64,000 bases of DNA from Selenomonas sp. ND2010 (GCF_000702005.1 NZ_JNKI01000001.1:1-64000); one strand, 5' to 3'; shown: positions 1 to 8,075, counted from the first letter of the stretch. The notes: a model not told the origin generated them from the sequence alone. Numbers and translations: made by a program.

Positions 1-8
1 CATCCTCA

Positions 9-209
9 GCCGCCGCTAGGGGCAGTGCCATAAACGAAGCGTTTGATGTTTTCCGTGAAGAACGAAATTTTTATCCTCACTTCTCGTCGAAAAATTGCTA
101 CCGTTCAAGCGAAGCGCGTTTTGCAACTTTTTCGATGCTTAATTAAAGATAAAAATTTCGTTTAGGAAAATATCTCCCGCGCAGTGTTGGCACTGCCCCT
201 AGCGGCGGC
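9..209. repeat. About 200-bp near-palindrome (MITE-like or giant hairpin)
   Basis: The outer arms, 9-30 and 188-209, are a perfect 22-bp inverted repeat that begins GCCGCCGCTAGGGG. Inner arms also pair: 45-54 with 165-174 (one mismatch), 61-75 with 148-162 (perfect, AACGAAATTTTTATC), and about 87-98 with 123-135 (near perfect). The whole segment can therefore fold back on itself around position 110. No open reading frame of note lies inside. I see no clear target-site duplication and no second copy in the window. It could be a miniature inverted-repeat element, or a long transcript-end hairpin of a gene to the left of the window. Confidence 0.75.
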
Positions 210-465
210 GAAGAGCTGCTTCGAATGAGGCTCCGCTAACCGATAATCTGTAATTTGTCCGATTCATAGAAGGATAGTACCATCTTTGCTCGGTATACAT
301 TAAAACCAAAATGATTTACTAGAACGAATAAAGGTCGCAAAATATGATAAAAGTACATGTGGAATAGAAAAAAGTATTTATTTGTATATTGGTATAAGAT
401 TTCTCTTTACATTATTACTGTAAACTGTTATGATGTAGCAACAAAGAAAAATTGAGGTGACTTCT
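210..465. other. Non-coding leader of the symporter gene
   Basis: This AT-rich stretch holds no convincing gene. It contains the promoter given separately at 406-434 and the Shine-Dalgarno GAGG at 454-457. Nothing else (riboswitch, tRNA or repeat) could be recognised. Confidence 0.5.
406..434 (+). promoter_or_regulatory. Sigma-70-type promoter of the symporter
   Basis: TTTACA (406-411), 17-nt spacer, TATGAT (429-434), about 32 nt before the ATG. Spacing and boxes match the vegetative consensus closely. Confidence 0.6.
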
Positions 466-1857
466 ATGCATGAGAATTCGAGCAGCTTTTCGGGACAGAT
501 GGGATTTGTTTTGGCTGCTGCTGGTTCTGCCGTTGGTGTTGGGAATCTTTGGCGTTTTCCTTACTTGACTGCGAAAGATGGCGGCGGTTTGTTTTTGTTG
601 ATTTATTTGATTTTGGTCATGACCTTTGGTTATGTGCTATTGTCCTCGGATTTGGCTATTGGCCGCCGGACGCAAAAGAATTCAATCCGGGCGTATCAGT
701 CGATGGATTCTCGTTGCTGGTTCCTGGGGATTCTTACGTTCTTGGTGCCCGTACTGATTATGACGTATTATGCCGTTATCGGTGGCTGGATTTTAAAGTA
801 TGCGGTAGCCTTTTTGACTGGCCAGGGCGGAGCAGCTGCGGCTGATGCGTACTTCGTGTCGTTTATTACGAATCCTTGGGATGCTGGGTTTTATGCAGTG
901 CTCTTTATGCTGTTGACTGCGATAATCGTTTATCGTGGGGTCGAGAAAGGCATTGAAAAATGCTCCCGGGTTATGATGCCAATTCTATTGGTGGCGATCC
1001 TCCTGATTGCTGGCTATTCGCTAAGCCTCAGTTATACGGATGCTGACGGTGTAACTCGTACCGGCATACAGGGATTAGGAATTTATATGATGCCGGATTT
1101 TGCCAATCTTACGATGGGCAAGTTCCTGCAGATCCTGCTCGATGCTATGAGCCAGATATTCTTCTCGCTCAGTGTCTCGATGGGAATTATGATTACCTAT
1201 GGATGCTATGTGCGCAAAGATGTAAATCTAAACCAGTCGGTTTCACAAATTTGCTTGTTTGATACGTTCGTTGGTTTGTTGGCTGGTATGATGATTATTC
1301 CGTCGATTTTTGTTTTTTCCGGTATGGAGGGAATGGCCGCTGGTCCAAAGCTTATGTTTGTTTCGTTGCCCAAGGTTTTCGCATCGATGGGAGCAGTGGG
1401 GCCGTTTATCGGTATGGGATTTTTTGTTATGGCGGGATTCGCCGCACTTACCAGCTGTATCTCAGTGTTAGAGGCGATAACGGCAAATTGCATGGAGATA
1501 TTCCGTGCACGTCGTGAGACGGTGACCCGCGTATTGGGGATTGTCTATACGATTATCAGTGTCGTGATTGCCTTGGGGTATAGTGTGTTCTACGTCGAAG
1601 TAGCCCTCCCAAACGGTGCGACGGGACAACTGCTCGATATTATGGATTACATCAGTAATTCCTGTATGATGCCGGTGATTTCCCTCTGCTCGGCTATCCT
1701 TATCGGTTGGATTGTGAAGCCGGATTGGGTGATTCAGGAGATGGAACGCGACGGTAGTGTGATGCCGCGAAAATGGCTCTATCGCTTTATCATTCGTTAT
1801 GTTGCACCGGTGATTATGTTGATTCTCTGCCTGCAGGCGTTCGGAATTTTATTGTAA
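466..1857 (+). CDS. Sodium-dependent transporter, neurotransmitter:sodium symporter (NSS/SNF) family
   Basis: Probable inner-membrane Na+-coupled amino-acid importer. The N-terminus carries the family signature of TM1 (GSAVGVGNLWRFPY), where helix unwinding forms the Na+ and substrate sites, and the protein is hydrophobic throughout with about 11-12 predicted helices. At 463 residues it resembles compact bacterial NSS proteins such as MhsT or Tyt1. ATG at 466 is chosen because the Shine-Dalgarno GAGG at 454-457 overlaps the alternative GTG at 457. The gene is monocistronic: its own promoter lies upstream and a strong terminator follows. The family assignment is firm; the substrate (perhaps a hydrophobic or aromatic amino acid) cannot be read from the sequence. 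Confidence 0.93.
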   Translation: MHENSSSFSGQMGFVLAAAGSAVGVGNLWRFPYLTAKDGGGLFLLIYLILVMTFGYVLLSSDLAIGRRTQKNSIRAYQSMDSRCWFLGILTFLVPVLIMTYYAVIGGWILKYAVAFLTGQGGAAAADAYFVSFITNPWDAGFYAVLFMLLTAIIVYRGVEKGIEKCSRVMMPILLVAILLIAGYSLSLSYTDADGVTRTGIQGLGIYMMPDFANLTMGKFLQILLDAMSQIFFSLSVSMGIMITYGCYVRKDVNLNQSVSQICLFDTFVGLLAGMMIIPSIFVFSGMEGMAAGPKLMFVSLPKVFASMGAVGPFIGMGFFVMAGFAALTSCISVLEAITANCMEIFRARRETVTRVLGIVYTIISVVIALGYSVFYVEVALPNGATGQLLDIMDYISNSCMMPVISLCSAILIGWIVKPDWVIQEMERDGSVMPRKWLYRFIIRYVAPVIMLILCLQAFGILL

Positions 1858-1860
1858 TCG

Positions 1861-1913
1861 AAAAGCCTTTCTTGATTGGAACATTGTTGGATGCCAATCG
1901 GAAAGGCTTTTTT
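1861..1913 (+). terminator. Intrinsic terminator after the symporter
   Basis: Inverted repeat AAAAGCCTTTC...GATTGG / CCAATC...GAAAGGCTTTT followed by a T-run. Confidence 0.85.
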
Positions 1914-1941
1914 ATTGGGAAAGGAATAGGAAATTTTCTCT

Positions 1942-1971
1942 TTGGCAAAATCAGAATAATAGCGTTATAAT
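1942..1971 (+). promoter_or_regulatory. Sigma-70-type promoter of the SLH porin
   Basis: TTGGCA (1942-1947), 18-nt spacer, TATAAT (1966-1971), 55 nt before the start codon. Confidence 0.65.
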
Positions 1972-2026
1972 AGGAACGGCGACGAAATTTATCGAATCGC
2001 TTGCAGAAGATAAAGGAGAATTTTTA

Positions 2027-3292
2027 ATGAAGCTCAAGAGAATCGGTATGATTGCCATGGCAATTACCGTGTTTTTTACAAGTTCTGTTATGGCGGCGGG
2101 CAATCCTTTTGCCGATGTTCCTGCGGATCACTGGTCCTATGAGGCGGTAACCCATTTGGTATCGGATGGGGTGTTGGCTGGATATGAAGATATGACCTTC
2201 AAAGGGCCAAGGGAAATCTCTCGTTATGAGATGGCTATGATGGTCGCTCGGGCGATGGCAGCAGAAAACAGTGAGGAAATAAATAGTCAGGATAGACAGG
2301 CAATCGCTCAACTCGCAGCAGAATTCAGCGATGAACTCAATGCGTTAGGAGTTCGTGCTGCCCATTTGGAGCAACAGGCAGATGCGGTCAAATGGAAGGG
2401 CAAGGTGGAGTATACCAATAAGCAGGAAAGAGTCCATTCGGAGGCGGAGAAGCGTAGCAGTAATGCGATGTTGTTGCGGCTTGAACCCGTGGCGGAAATT
2501 TCGACGAATTGGCTGGTAGCGGCACGTCTTGAGGCGAAACCGGAAATTTCGCGGGATGAGACTGCTGCCGTGCGCTTAAAGCGCGTATACGCACAGGGGG
2601 CGTATGATGCCTGGCGCGTGAAGTTTGGCAAGCTGCCGCTTTATACCAATGAGGAAGGGATGCTCTGGGATGGGCAGTATTCCGGCGCGGAAGCCTCTTG
2701 GGGTGGCGGTTTGAAGCGACAGACGGGGGCTGTGCTTACGCTGCTGGGGGGGCGACTGAATTCCCAGGAATTATCGCCAGCAATTGGCATTATCGGCAAA
2801 GATCCTGCCGATTTGTATGGATTTAATTTTGATGGTACGAAAAATAAATTTACGAGCGGGGCAGGCGCCTATTGGCTCAAGGGGGATAATTGGAATTCGG
2901 CTTACTTTACTGCGGGAAATACTGCTGCGATTTGGTCGGTGCACGGGTCTTATCGGTTTACTCATCGCATTCGGTTAAGTGGTGCTTATGCCGAAAATAC
3001 CAAAACGAATCGACAAGATATCGCTTGGCAAACCGTATTGGATTATGGGACGTATCAGCCGGAAAAACAGGGCTCATGGCAGCTTTATAGCGCCTATCGT
3101 CAATTGGGAGAATCCGTAGCTGCTGGCGGCACAGATGATGCCCTTCACTATGGGCAGAAAGGCTGGGAAATCGGAGCAAAATATGCGCCACTTAAGAATG
3201 TCGGTGTAATCCTTAAGTATGGGGATGGTGAAGAAATCGATTCGCACCAGAGCCTCAAGCAGTATTTTGCCCGGGTGGAATGTTTCTTCTGA
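2027..3292 (+). CDS. SLH-domain outer-membrane porin (OmpM/Mep45-like)
   Basis: Predicted outer-membrane beta-barrel that also anchors the outer membrane to the cell wall. Seen: a signal peptide ending near AAGNPF, one S-layer-homology domain (about residues 25-75, FADVPADHWSYEAV ... ISRYEMAMM), a short helical stretch (about 80-125), then a region of alternating amphipathic strands ending in an aromatic residue (CFF) as beta-barrels do. In Negativicutes such SLH porins bind polyamine-modified peptidoglycan (Mep45 of Selenomonas ruminantium, OmpM of Veillonella). AAGGAG lies 8 nt before the ATG. The gene has its own promoter and terminator. At 421 residues it is of usual size. It is the clearest sign that the host is a diderm Firmicute. 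Confidence 0.88.
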   Translation: MKLKRIGMIAMAITVFFTSSVMAAGNPFADVPADHWSYEAVTHLVSDGVLAGYEDMTFKGPREISRYEMAMMVARAMAAENSEEINSQDRQAIAQLAAEFSDELNALGVRAAHLEQQADAVKWKGKVEYTNKQERVHSEAEKRSSNAMLLRLEPVAEISTNWLVAARLEAKPEISRDETAAVRLKRVYAQGAYDAWRVKFGKLPLYTNEEGMLWDGQYSGAEASWGGGLKRQTGAVLTLLGGRLNSQELSPAIGIIGKDPADLYGFNFDGTKNKFTSGAGAYWLKGDNWNSAYFTAGNTAAIWSVHGSYRFTHRIRLSGAYAENTKTNRQDIAWQTVLDYGTYQPEKQGSWQLYSAYRQLGESVAAGGTDDALHYGQKGWEIGAKYAPLKNVGVILKYGDGEEIDSHQSLKQYFARVECFF

Positions 3293-3304
3293 GCCAGGGA
3301 AATG

Positions 3305-3350
3305 CAAAAAAAGAAAGGACTAGTCAAATGTTGGCTAGTCCTTTCTTTTT
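3305..3350 (+). terminator. Intrinsic terminator after the SLH porin
   Basis: Long stem AAAGAAAGGACTAG / CTAGTCCTTTCTTT with a T-rich end. Confidence 0.85.
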
Positions 3351-3381
3351 GAGAAAATTTCCTAAATGTAATTGATAATCC

Positions 3382-3411
3382 TTGACAATTGCTATTGATA
3401 TACGTTATCAT
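3382..3411 (+). promoter_or_regulatory. feo promoter overlapped by a Fur-box-like palindrome
   Basis: TTGACA (3382-3387) and TATCAT (3406-3411) are spaced by 18 nt. The -10 box is covered by TGATATACGTTATCA (3396-3410), which agrees at 11 of the 14 defined positions with the 7-1-7 Fur box. A second AT-rich TGATAATC lies at 3373-3380. Repression by iron-loaded Fur is inferred. Confidence 0.6.
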
Positions 3412-3488
3412 GTTTGAAGATAAGCAATATCATTTACACCCGCATCGTTGATGCGTGCACTTATTCAATTCATTTGGGAGGTTTTTCT

Positions 3489-3713
3489 ATGACTCTTAAA
3501 GAGGGTAAAACAGGCATGACGTTAAAAATCAAGCAGATTGACGATAGCAGCTTGAAAGAGCGTCTCATGACTATGGGCCTTACGCCGGGAACGAAGATAA
3601 AAGTTCTGCGGGCTGCTCCGCTGGGCGACCCAATCGCAATCAGCGTCCGTTCCTATAATCTGGCCCTTCGCCGCGCGGATGCAGAGAAGGTTACCGTTGA
3701 GCAGGTTGGTTAA
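3489..3713 (+). CDS. feoA: Ferrous iron transport protein A
   Basis: Small cytoplasmic SH3-like FeoA protein (74 residues) that assists the FeoB Fe(II) channel. It shows the family core LKERLMTMGLTPGTKIKVLRAAPLGDP followed by the ISVRSYNLALRRADA segment. The ATG at 3489 is preceded by GGGAGG (3476-3481); a longer reading from 3414 would add 25 unrelated residues that run through the promoter region. feoB follows 20 nt downstream, so the two form one operon behind a Fur-box-like promoter. This is standard for anaerobes, where soluble ferrous iron is the main iron source. Confidence 0.92.
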   Translation: MTLKEGKTGMTLKIKQIDDSSLKERLMTMGLTPGTKIKVLRAAPLGDPIAISVRSYNLALRRADAEKVTVEQVG

Positions 3714-3733
3714 AAAGGAGACGATTTAGAAAA

Positions 3734-5629
3734 ATGGCAACAATTGCAGTAGCATTAACCGGTAATCCGAATACCGGTAAATCCACGATATTTAATGAAC
3801 TTACAGGCGCACGTCAGAAAATCGGTAACTGGCCTGGCGTAACCGTTGATAAAAAGGTAGGTTATGCGCGCCACCAGGACCGTGCGATTTCTATCGTTGA
3901 CCTCCCAGGTACGTATAGCATTAATGCCCGTTCTCCGGAAGAGAAAATCGTCATCGATTACCTCATGAATAACAAATTGGATCTTGTCATGGATGTGGTG
4001 GACAGCTCCAATATCGAGCGTAACCTGTTTTTGACGGTTCAGTTGTTGGAAAAAGGCATTCCTCTTTTGATTGACCTTAACATGGCCGATGATGCAGAGC
4101 GCCGTGGTATTAAGATTGACTGCCGCCGGCTCGAGGATGCGCTGGGGATGCCGGTCGTTCAGACGGTAGGCCGCAGCAGCAAGAGTGCGAGAAAGCTGCT
4201 GGATGTATTTACTTCCACGGTTATGTCGAATTATGAACCGAGCCAGCTGGTAAAAGATCACATCATCAAGATCCAGGAAATTGAAGCTAGCAGCAAATCG
4301 GAGTCACAGAAGCAGGAAGAAATCATCGAGGCTCGTTATGCTTTGATCGATAAAGTCATCGAGCAGTCGGTTACCATGGCTAACGTGGGGCAGACCAAGT
4401 CGGAAAAAATCGATAGATTCCTAGCCAATGGCGTTCTGGCGTTACCGATTTTCCTGGCTATCATGTATGGTGTTTTCATGATTACCTTCGAGTGGATTGG
4501 TCAGCCGATTGCCGATGCCTTGGATTCGCTGATTAACGAAGATTTCCTCGAATTTGCTACGGATGCTCTCACGGATGCCGGTGTTGCCGAGTGGATGGTA
4601 TCGCTGGTCTGTGATGGTGTCATTGCTGGTGTTGGTGCAGTGCTCACCTTTGTGCCGCTTATTTTCGTTTTGTTCTTCTGCCTGTCCTTCCTGGATGGTA
4701 CGGGTTATATGGCACGTATTGCCTTCATCATGGACCCGATTATGCGTCGTTGTGGCCTCACGGGTAAAGGTGTTATGCCACTGATGATGGGCTTTGGCTG
4801 CGGCGTTCCGGCAATCATGGGCGCTCGTGCTTTGGATTCGGAGAAAGACCGTATGGTTTCCATCCTCGTAACGCCGTTCCTCACGTGTGGAGCAAAACTG
4901 CCGATCATGGCCTTGTTCGCTGCTATGTTCTTCCCGGATAATGCAGCCAATGTTGTTTTTGCTATGTATATTGCTGGTGTCGTTATGGCGATTATTGCAG
5001 CAAAAGGTCTGGGGTCTTCGATCTTTAAAGATAAAGGTTCGACGTTCCTGTTGGAGCTTCCGCCGTATCGCATGCCGGATATGAAGTCGGTATTGCTTGA
5101 GACCTGGGATAAGGGTAAAGGTTATCTGGTAAAAGCAGGTACGATTATCTTTGCCGCTTCGGTTCTCCTGTGGGTAATGTCTAATTATAACTTTGACGGT
5201 CCGTGTGAGATCGACGAGTCGATTCTGGCTGCTCTGGGTGGTTGGATGTCCAATCTGTTCGTATTCCATGGCTTTGCTACTTGGGAATCCGGTGCAGCAC
5301 TGCTCTCGGGTATTATGGCTAAGGAGACAGTCGTAGCTACGATTGGTGTTCTCTATGGTGCGGCTGATGTATCCACGGAAGCAGCAGATGCTGTTGAGTC
5401 TGCTGGTCAGATGATGGAGACGGGCATGGCTTCGAGCTTCACGGCGCTGTCGGCACTGGCATTCATGGTATTCTCGCAGTTATACACGCCATGTGTAACG
5501 GCTTTGGGTACTATTAAGAAAGAAGCTGGCGGCTGGAAATGGATGATTTTCTCTGCCGTTTACATGTTTGTTATCGCTTGGCTGGTGTCGCTGTTGGTTT
5601 ACCAAGGTGGCCGCATCCTGGGCTTCTGA
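3734..5629 (+). CDS. feoB: Ferrous iron transporter B
   Basis: Inner-membrane Fe(II) permease with an N-terminal G domain. Seen: G1 GNPNTGKS (residues 10-17), G3 DLPG (56-59), G4 NMAD (116-119), a helical GDI-like spacer to about 220, then a polytopic membrane domain containing two gate-like repeats (LSFLDGTGYMAR and, later, the GIMAKETVVAT segment). At 631 residues it is shorter than the E. coli protein (773), as many Firmicute FeoBs are. The Shine-Dalgarno AAGGAG sits a little far (13 nt) from the ATG. It is cotranscribed with feoA, and a Cys-rich mini-protein gene follows. Confidence 0.96.
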   Translation: MATIAVALTGNPNTGKSTIFNELTGARQKIGNWPGVTVDKKVGYARHQDRAISIVDLPGTYSINARSPEEKIVIDYLMNNKLDLVMDVVDSSNIERNLFLTVQLLEKGIPLLIDLNMADDAERRGIKIDCRRLEDALGMPVVQTVGRSSKSARKLLDVFTSTVMSNYEPSQLVKDHIIKIQEIEASSKSESQKQEEIIEARYALIDKVIEQSVTMANVGQTKSEKIDRFLANGVLALPIFLAIMYGVFMITFEWIGQPIADALDSLINEDFLEFATDALTDAGVAEWMVSLVCDGVIAGVGAVLTFVPLIFVLFFCLSFLDGTGYMARIAFIMDPIMRRCGLTGKGVMPLMMGFGCGVPAIMGARALDSEKDRMVSILVTPFLTCGAKLPIMALFAAMFFPDNAANVVFAMYIAGVVMAIIAAKGLGSSIFKDKGSTFLLELPPYRMPDMKSVLLETWDKGKGYLVKAGTIIFAASVLLWVMSNYNFDGPCEIDESILAALGGWMSNLFVFHGFATWESGAALLSGIMAKETVVATIGVLYGAADVSTEAADAVESAGQMMETGMASSFTALSALAFMVFSQLYTPCVTALGTIKKEAGGWKWMIFSAVYMFVIAWLVSLLVYQGGRILGF

Positions 5630-5683
5630 TTGTTTCATTGGTAGAATTCAGGTTACCGAGTATTTTCGATAGGAGGGATTTTT

Positions 5684-5842
5684 ATGGCAACCTTTATCGT
5701 AGCTGCGGTATTAGCTGTGGCGCTGTTCTTTGCCCTTCGGCATATATATCGCAATTTCCATGAAGGAAAATCCGATTGCTGTGGTGCGTCGGGATGCAGT
5801 GGCAGCTGTTGCGGATGCCATTCTGTCCCCGAAAAAAAATAA
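5684..5842 (+). CDS. FeoB-associated Cys-rich membrane protein
   Basis: A 52-residue protein. One N-terminal membrane helix (about residues 3-18, ATFIVAAVLAVALFFA) is followed by a basic stretch and a short tail with six cysteines (DCCGASGCSGSCCGC). This matches the small 'FeoB-associated Cys-rich membrane protein' family that follows feoB in many Firmicutes. AGGAGGG (5671-5677) precedes the ATG by 6 nt. It lies 54 nt after feoB and before a terminator, so it probably closes the feo operon. An iron-delivery or channel-partner role is commonly proposed but not established. Confidence 0.82.
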   Translation: MATFIVAAVLAVALFFALRHIYRNFHEGKSDCCGASGCSGSCCGCHSVPEKK

Positions 5843-5847
5843 AACGG

Positions 5848-5897
5848 AATCCGGTCTTTGCGTATCGTTTCGGTGCGCAGGGGCCGGATTTTCTTTT
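5848..5897 (+). terminator. Intrinsic terminator of the feo operon
   Basis: AATCCGGTCTTTGCG pairs with CGCAGGGGCCGGATT (two G-U pairs), followed by TTTCTTTT. Confidence 0.75.
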
Positions 5898-6032
5898 GGG
5901 AGTTCGAATATTTCAGCGAGTATTCAGATGGTTGTCATAAAATTATTACAAGTTACAGCAGGAGAACGAATCGAACTGTCGAAGGGTAATGTTGTAACGA
6001 GATAACTAAATAACATCACGGGAGGTTACAGT

Positions 6033-6248
6033 ATGAGGATCAGCAAGCTTAGAAACATGTCAAAGTCGTTGTTCTGGGGCGACAGACCTTTACCTGAGAA
6101 TTCCGAGATGAAAGGAGTGATTGAGACCGATAATGGCCGTACGGGACTACTGTTGCGGCTGAAGGATGGGATGTACGTGCTGGGGACAGCTGGCAGCCTG
6201 TCGAAATTGAATCAAGATAAAATTCGCCGGAAACTCAAGGAAGCATAG
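6033..6248 (+). CDS. Small hypothetical protein
   Basis: A 71-residue, strongly basic protein with no signal peptide or membrane helix. The middle (GVIETDNGRTGLLLRLKDGMYVLG) reads like a few beta strands, and the C-terminus (KLNQDKIRRKLKEA) like an amphipathic helix. GGGAGG lies 7 nt before the ATG, and a terminator hairpin follows within 25 nt, so it is likely a real single-gene unit. I do not recognise the family. Confidence 0.6.
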   Translation: MRISKLRNMSKSLFWGDRPLPENSEMKGVIETDNGRTGLLLRLKDGMYVLGTAGSLSKLNQDKIRRKLKEA

Positions 6249-6268
6249 GGGCGATACATAGAAACAAG

Positions 6269-6305
6269 AGCCGCCTTCTAGTTAGGATGCTGGAAGGCGG
6301 TTTTG
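6269..6305 (+). terminator. Intrinsic terminator
   Basis: Stem CCGCCTTC / GAAGGCGG followed by TTTT. Confidence 0.7.
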
Positions 6306-6362
6306 GTGAACGGATTTATTCAGTTAAGAGCAATGAGAAGGGGATTTATTGGTTTGTTCGCT

Positions 6363-6389
6363 TAAGTTTTTACCGGACTTTGACGATAG
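6363..6389 (+). promoter_or_regulatory. Sigma-28 (SigD/FliA)-like promoter
   Basis: TAAG (6363-6366), 15-nt spacer, GACGATAG (6382-6389). This compares well with the flagellar sigma consensus TAAA-N15-GCCGATAT (3/4 and 6/8 matches). It lies 40 nt before the start of a YjfB-type motility gene, a family whose Bacillus subtilis member belongs to the SigD regulon. Confidence 0.5.
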
Positions 6390-6428
6390 AATAGATAGCA
6401 CAAGGATGTGTATTAGGAGGTGCTTTCT

Positions 6429-6611
6429 ATGGATATGAGTATTGCCGCTATGTCGGTAAGCATGCATCAGGCACAGGCTGGACAGGATATGGGAATTGCT
6501 GTTCTCAAGATGGCAATGGAGACCGCTGAGTCGGGACCGATGGAGCTGCTGGAAGGTATGGAGCAGAGCCTTGATCCGAACCTTGGCGCGTTGGTGGATA
6601 TCCAGGCCTGA
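6429..6611 (+). CDS. YjfB family putative motility protein
   Basis: A 60-residue protein matching the YjfB pattern: MDMSIAAMSVSMHQAQ, then GIAVLKMAMETAES, and a C-terminal NLGALVDIQA. Members occur in flagellated Firmicutes; their biochemical role is unknown. ATG at 6429 is chosen over GTG 6420 because AGGAGG (6415-6420) would overlap the latter. It is a single gene between a sigma-28-like promoter and a hairpin terminator. It suggests that the host is motile although no flagellar structural gene is in the window. Confidence 0.78.
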   Translation: MDMSIAAMSVSMHQAQAGQDMGIAVLKMAMETAESGPMELLEGMEQSLDPNLGALVDIQA

Positions 6612-6619
6612 GCGGAGTG

Positions 6620-6650
6620 GCCCTTGTCCGTTGGGACAAGGGCTATTCTT
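6620..6650 (+). terminator. Terminator-like hairpin
   Basis: Perfect 10-bp stem GCCCTTGTCC / GGACAAGGGC with a 4-nt loop and a weak T-tract (TATTCTT). Confidence 0.6.
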
Positions 6651-6661
6651 ATGACTGATTT

Positions 6662-6690
6662 TTGCACTTTTTCGTTGTCTAGTGTAAGAT
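6662..6690 (+). promoter_or_regulatory. Sigma-70-type promoter with extended -10
   Basis: TTGCAC (6662-6667), 17-nt spacer, TG at 6683-6684 directly before TAAGAT (6685-6690). It drives the C-GCAxxG-C-C/nfo pair. Confidence 0.6.
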
Positions 6691-6725
6691 ATTTATAGTT
6701 GTTTATTTTTTAGGAGGTTTGTACG

Positions 6726-7103
6726 ATGACGAATGTTCGAGCAGAAAAAGCTGTGGAATATAAGAAATCATGTAATTGCGCCCAGGCGGTGTTGCTGGCT
6801 TTTCAAGAAGAGATGGGAAAATCGGAGGAAGAGCTGCTGGCGTTAGGTTCTGGATTTGGTTCTGGTATGGGCGGTATGGAAGCAACTTGTGGGGCTCTAT
6901 GTGGTGCTGCGATTGCGGCCGGCATTTTGAATAAGTCGGCTACCCCGACGAAGACGATGACGAAGGCCATGCTGCAGGAATTCAAGGAGAATGCTGGTGC
7001 GACCATCTGTGGGGAGCTCAAGGGGATCGAGACGAAAAAGATGCTCTGTTCCTGTGATGATTGTGTACGCCATGCTGTCATTGCGCTCGAAAAGCAGCTT
7101 TGA
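6726..7103 (+). CDS. C-GCAxxG-C-C family protein
   Basis: A 125-residue cytoplasmic protein with the defining cysteine pattern of the family: NCAQAV near the N-terminus, then ATCGALCGAAIAAG, then CGEL and a C-terminal CSCDDCV. In total eight cysteines suggest metal or redox chemistry, but the function is not established. TAGGAGG lies upstream of the ATG. The end is 15 nt from nfo, so the two are cotranscribed, perhaps as part of an oxidative or metal-stress response (inference). Confidence 0.85.
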   Translation: MTNVRAEKAVEYKKSCNCAQAVLLAFQEEMGKSEEELLALGSGFGSGMGGMEATCGALCGAAIAAGILNKSATPTKTMTKAMLQEFKENAGATICGELKGIETKKMLCSCDDCVRHAVIALEKQL

Positions 7104-7118
7104 TTAGGAGGGGGAACG

Positions 7119-7952
7119 ATGCTTCATATTGGCAGTCATTTGTCGTTTTCCAAAGGGTATTGTGCCATGGGAAAAGAAGCTTTGGAGCTAAAGGCGGATA
7201 CCTTTGCCTTTTTTACGCGTAATCCCCGTGGCGGCAGGGCGAAAGCTATCGATCGTTCGGATGTGGAGGCGTTTTTGGCCCTGGCTGCGGCCCATGGTTT
7301 TGTGAAGCTAGTGGCTCATGCCCCCTATACGATGAATCCCTGTGCGGCCAAAGAAGAACTGCGGAACTTTGCCCGCGAGACGATGGCCGACGATTTGAAG
7401 CGCATGGAGTACACGCCGGGCAATTACTATAATTTCCATCCTGGCAGCCATGTCAAGCAGGGAGCGGAAATAGGCATTGATCTTATTGCCGCGCAGCTCA
7501 ATGCGGTACTTGTTCCCTCGCAGACTACTACGGTTTTGTTGGAGACCATGGCGGGCAAGGGGACGGAGGTGGGCCGGAGCTTCGAGGAGCTTCGGGCGAT
7601 TCTCGATAAGGTAACGCTTCAAGAGAAAATGGGCGTTTGTCTGGATACCTGCCATGTCTGGGATGCCGGGTATGATATTGTGGGGGATTTGGATGGCGTA
7701 TTGGCTGAATTCGATCGGATTATTGGCCTTGAGCGGTTAAAGGCAATTCATCTCAATGACAGCCTCAATGCTTGCGGTTCCCATAAGGATCGTCACGCCC
7801 GCATTGGCGAGGGACAGATTGGCCTTGCAGCTTTGACTCGTGTGGTAAATCATCCAGCGCTGCGGAATCTTCCCTTTATCCTCGAGACCCCAAATGATCA
7901 TGATGGTTATGCTGCTGAGATTGCGTTATTGCGCAGTCATTGGCAGGAATGA
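7119..7952 (+). CDS. nfo: Endonuclease IV (AP endonuclease)
   Basis: Base-excision-repair enzyme that cuts DNA 5' of abasic sites using three zinc ions. The TIM-barrel family signatures are present: [10 protein letters not shown] at the start, HAPYTMN (around residue 68), NFHPGSH (about 106-112), [24 protein letters not shown] and HLNDS...[13 protein letters not shown], which supply the zinc ligands. At 277 residues the length is normal. AGGAGGGGG sits just upstream of the ATG. A terminator follows. It is coupled to the upstream Cys-rich protein. Confidence 0.95.
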   Translation: MLHIGSHLSFSKGYCAMGKEALELKADTFAFFTRNPRGGRAKAIDRSDVEAFLALAAAHGFVKLVAHAPYTMNPCAAKEELRNFARETMADDLKRMEYTPGNYYNFHPGSHVKQGAEIGIDLIAAQLNAVLVPSQTTTVLLETMAGKGTEVGRSFEELRAILDKVTLQEKMGVCLDTCHVWDAGYDIVGDLDGVLAEFDRIIGLERLKAIHLNDSLNACGSHKDRHARIGEGQIGLAALTRVVNHPALRNLPFILETPNDHDGYAAEIALLRSHWQE

Positions 7953-7953
7953 C

Positions 7954-7990
7954 AAAAGCCGTTGCTCGTAAAAGAGGCAACGGTTTTTGT
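7954..7990 (+). terminator. Intrinsic terminator after nfo
   Basis: Stem CCGTTGC / GCAACGG followed by TTTTTG. Confidence 0.7.
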
Positions 7991-8075
7991 TTGCTGGCAG
8001 GTTTTTCAGGATCAAGAGCGAATACTTTTTTAGAAGCCGTATGGTTCGGATTTTGGTGGATGGGGATCTGAGACA

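Noticed and set aside
4442-5269. A 275-codon minus-strand frame inside feoB
   Set aside because: Complete overlap with an unmistakable feoB; the translated product is low-complexity, hydrophilic and unlike any family.
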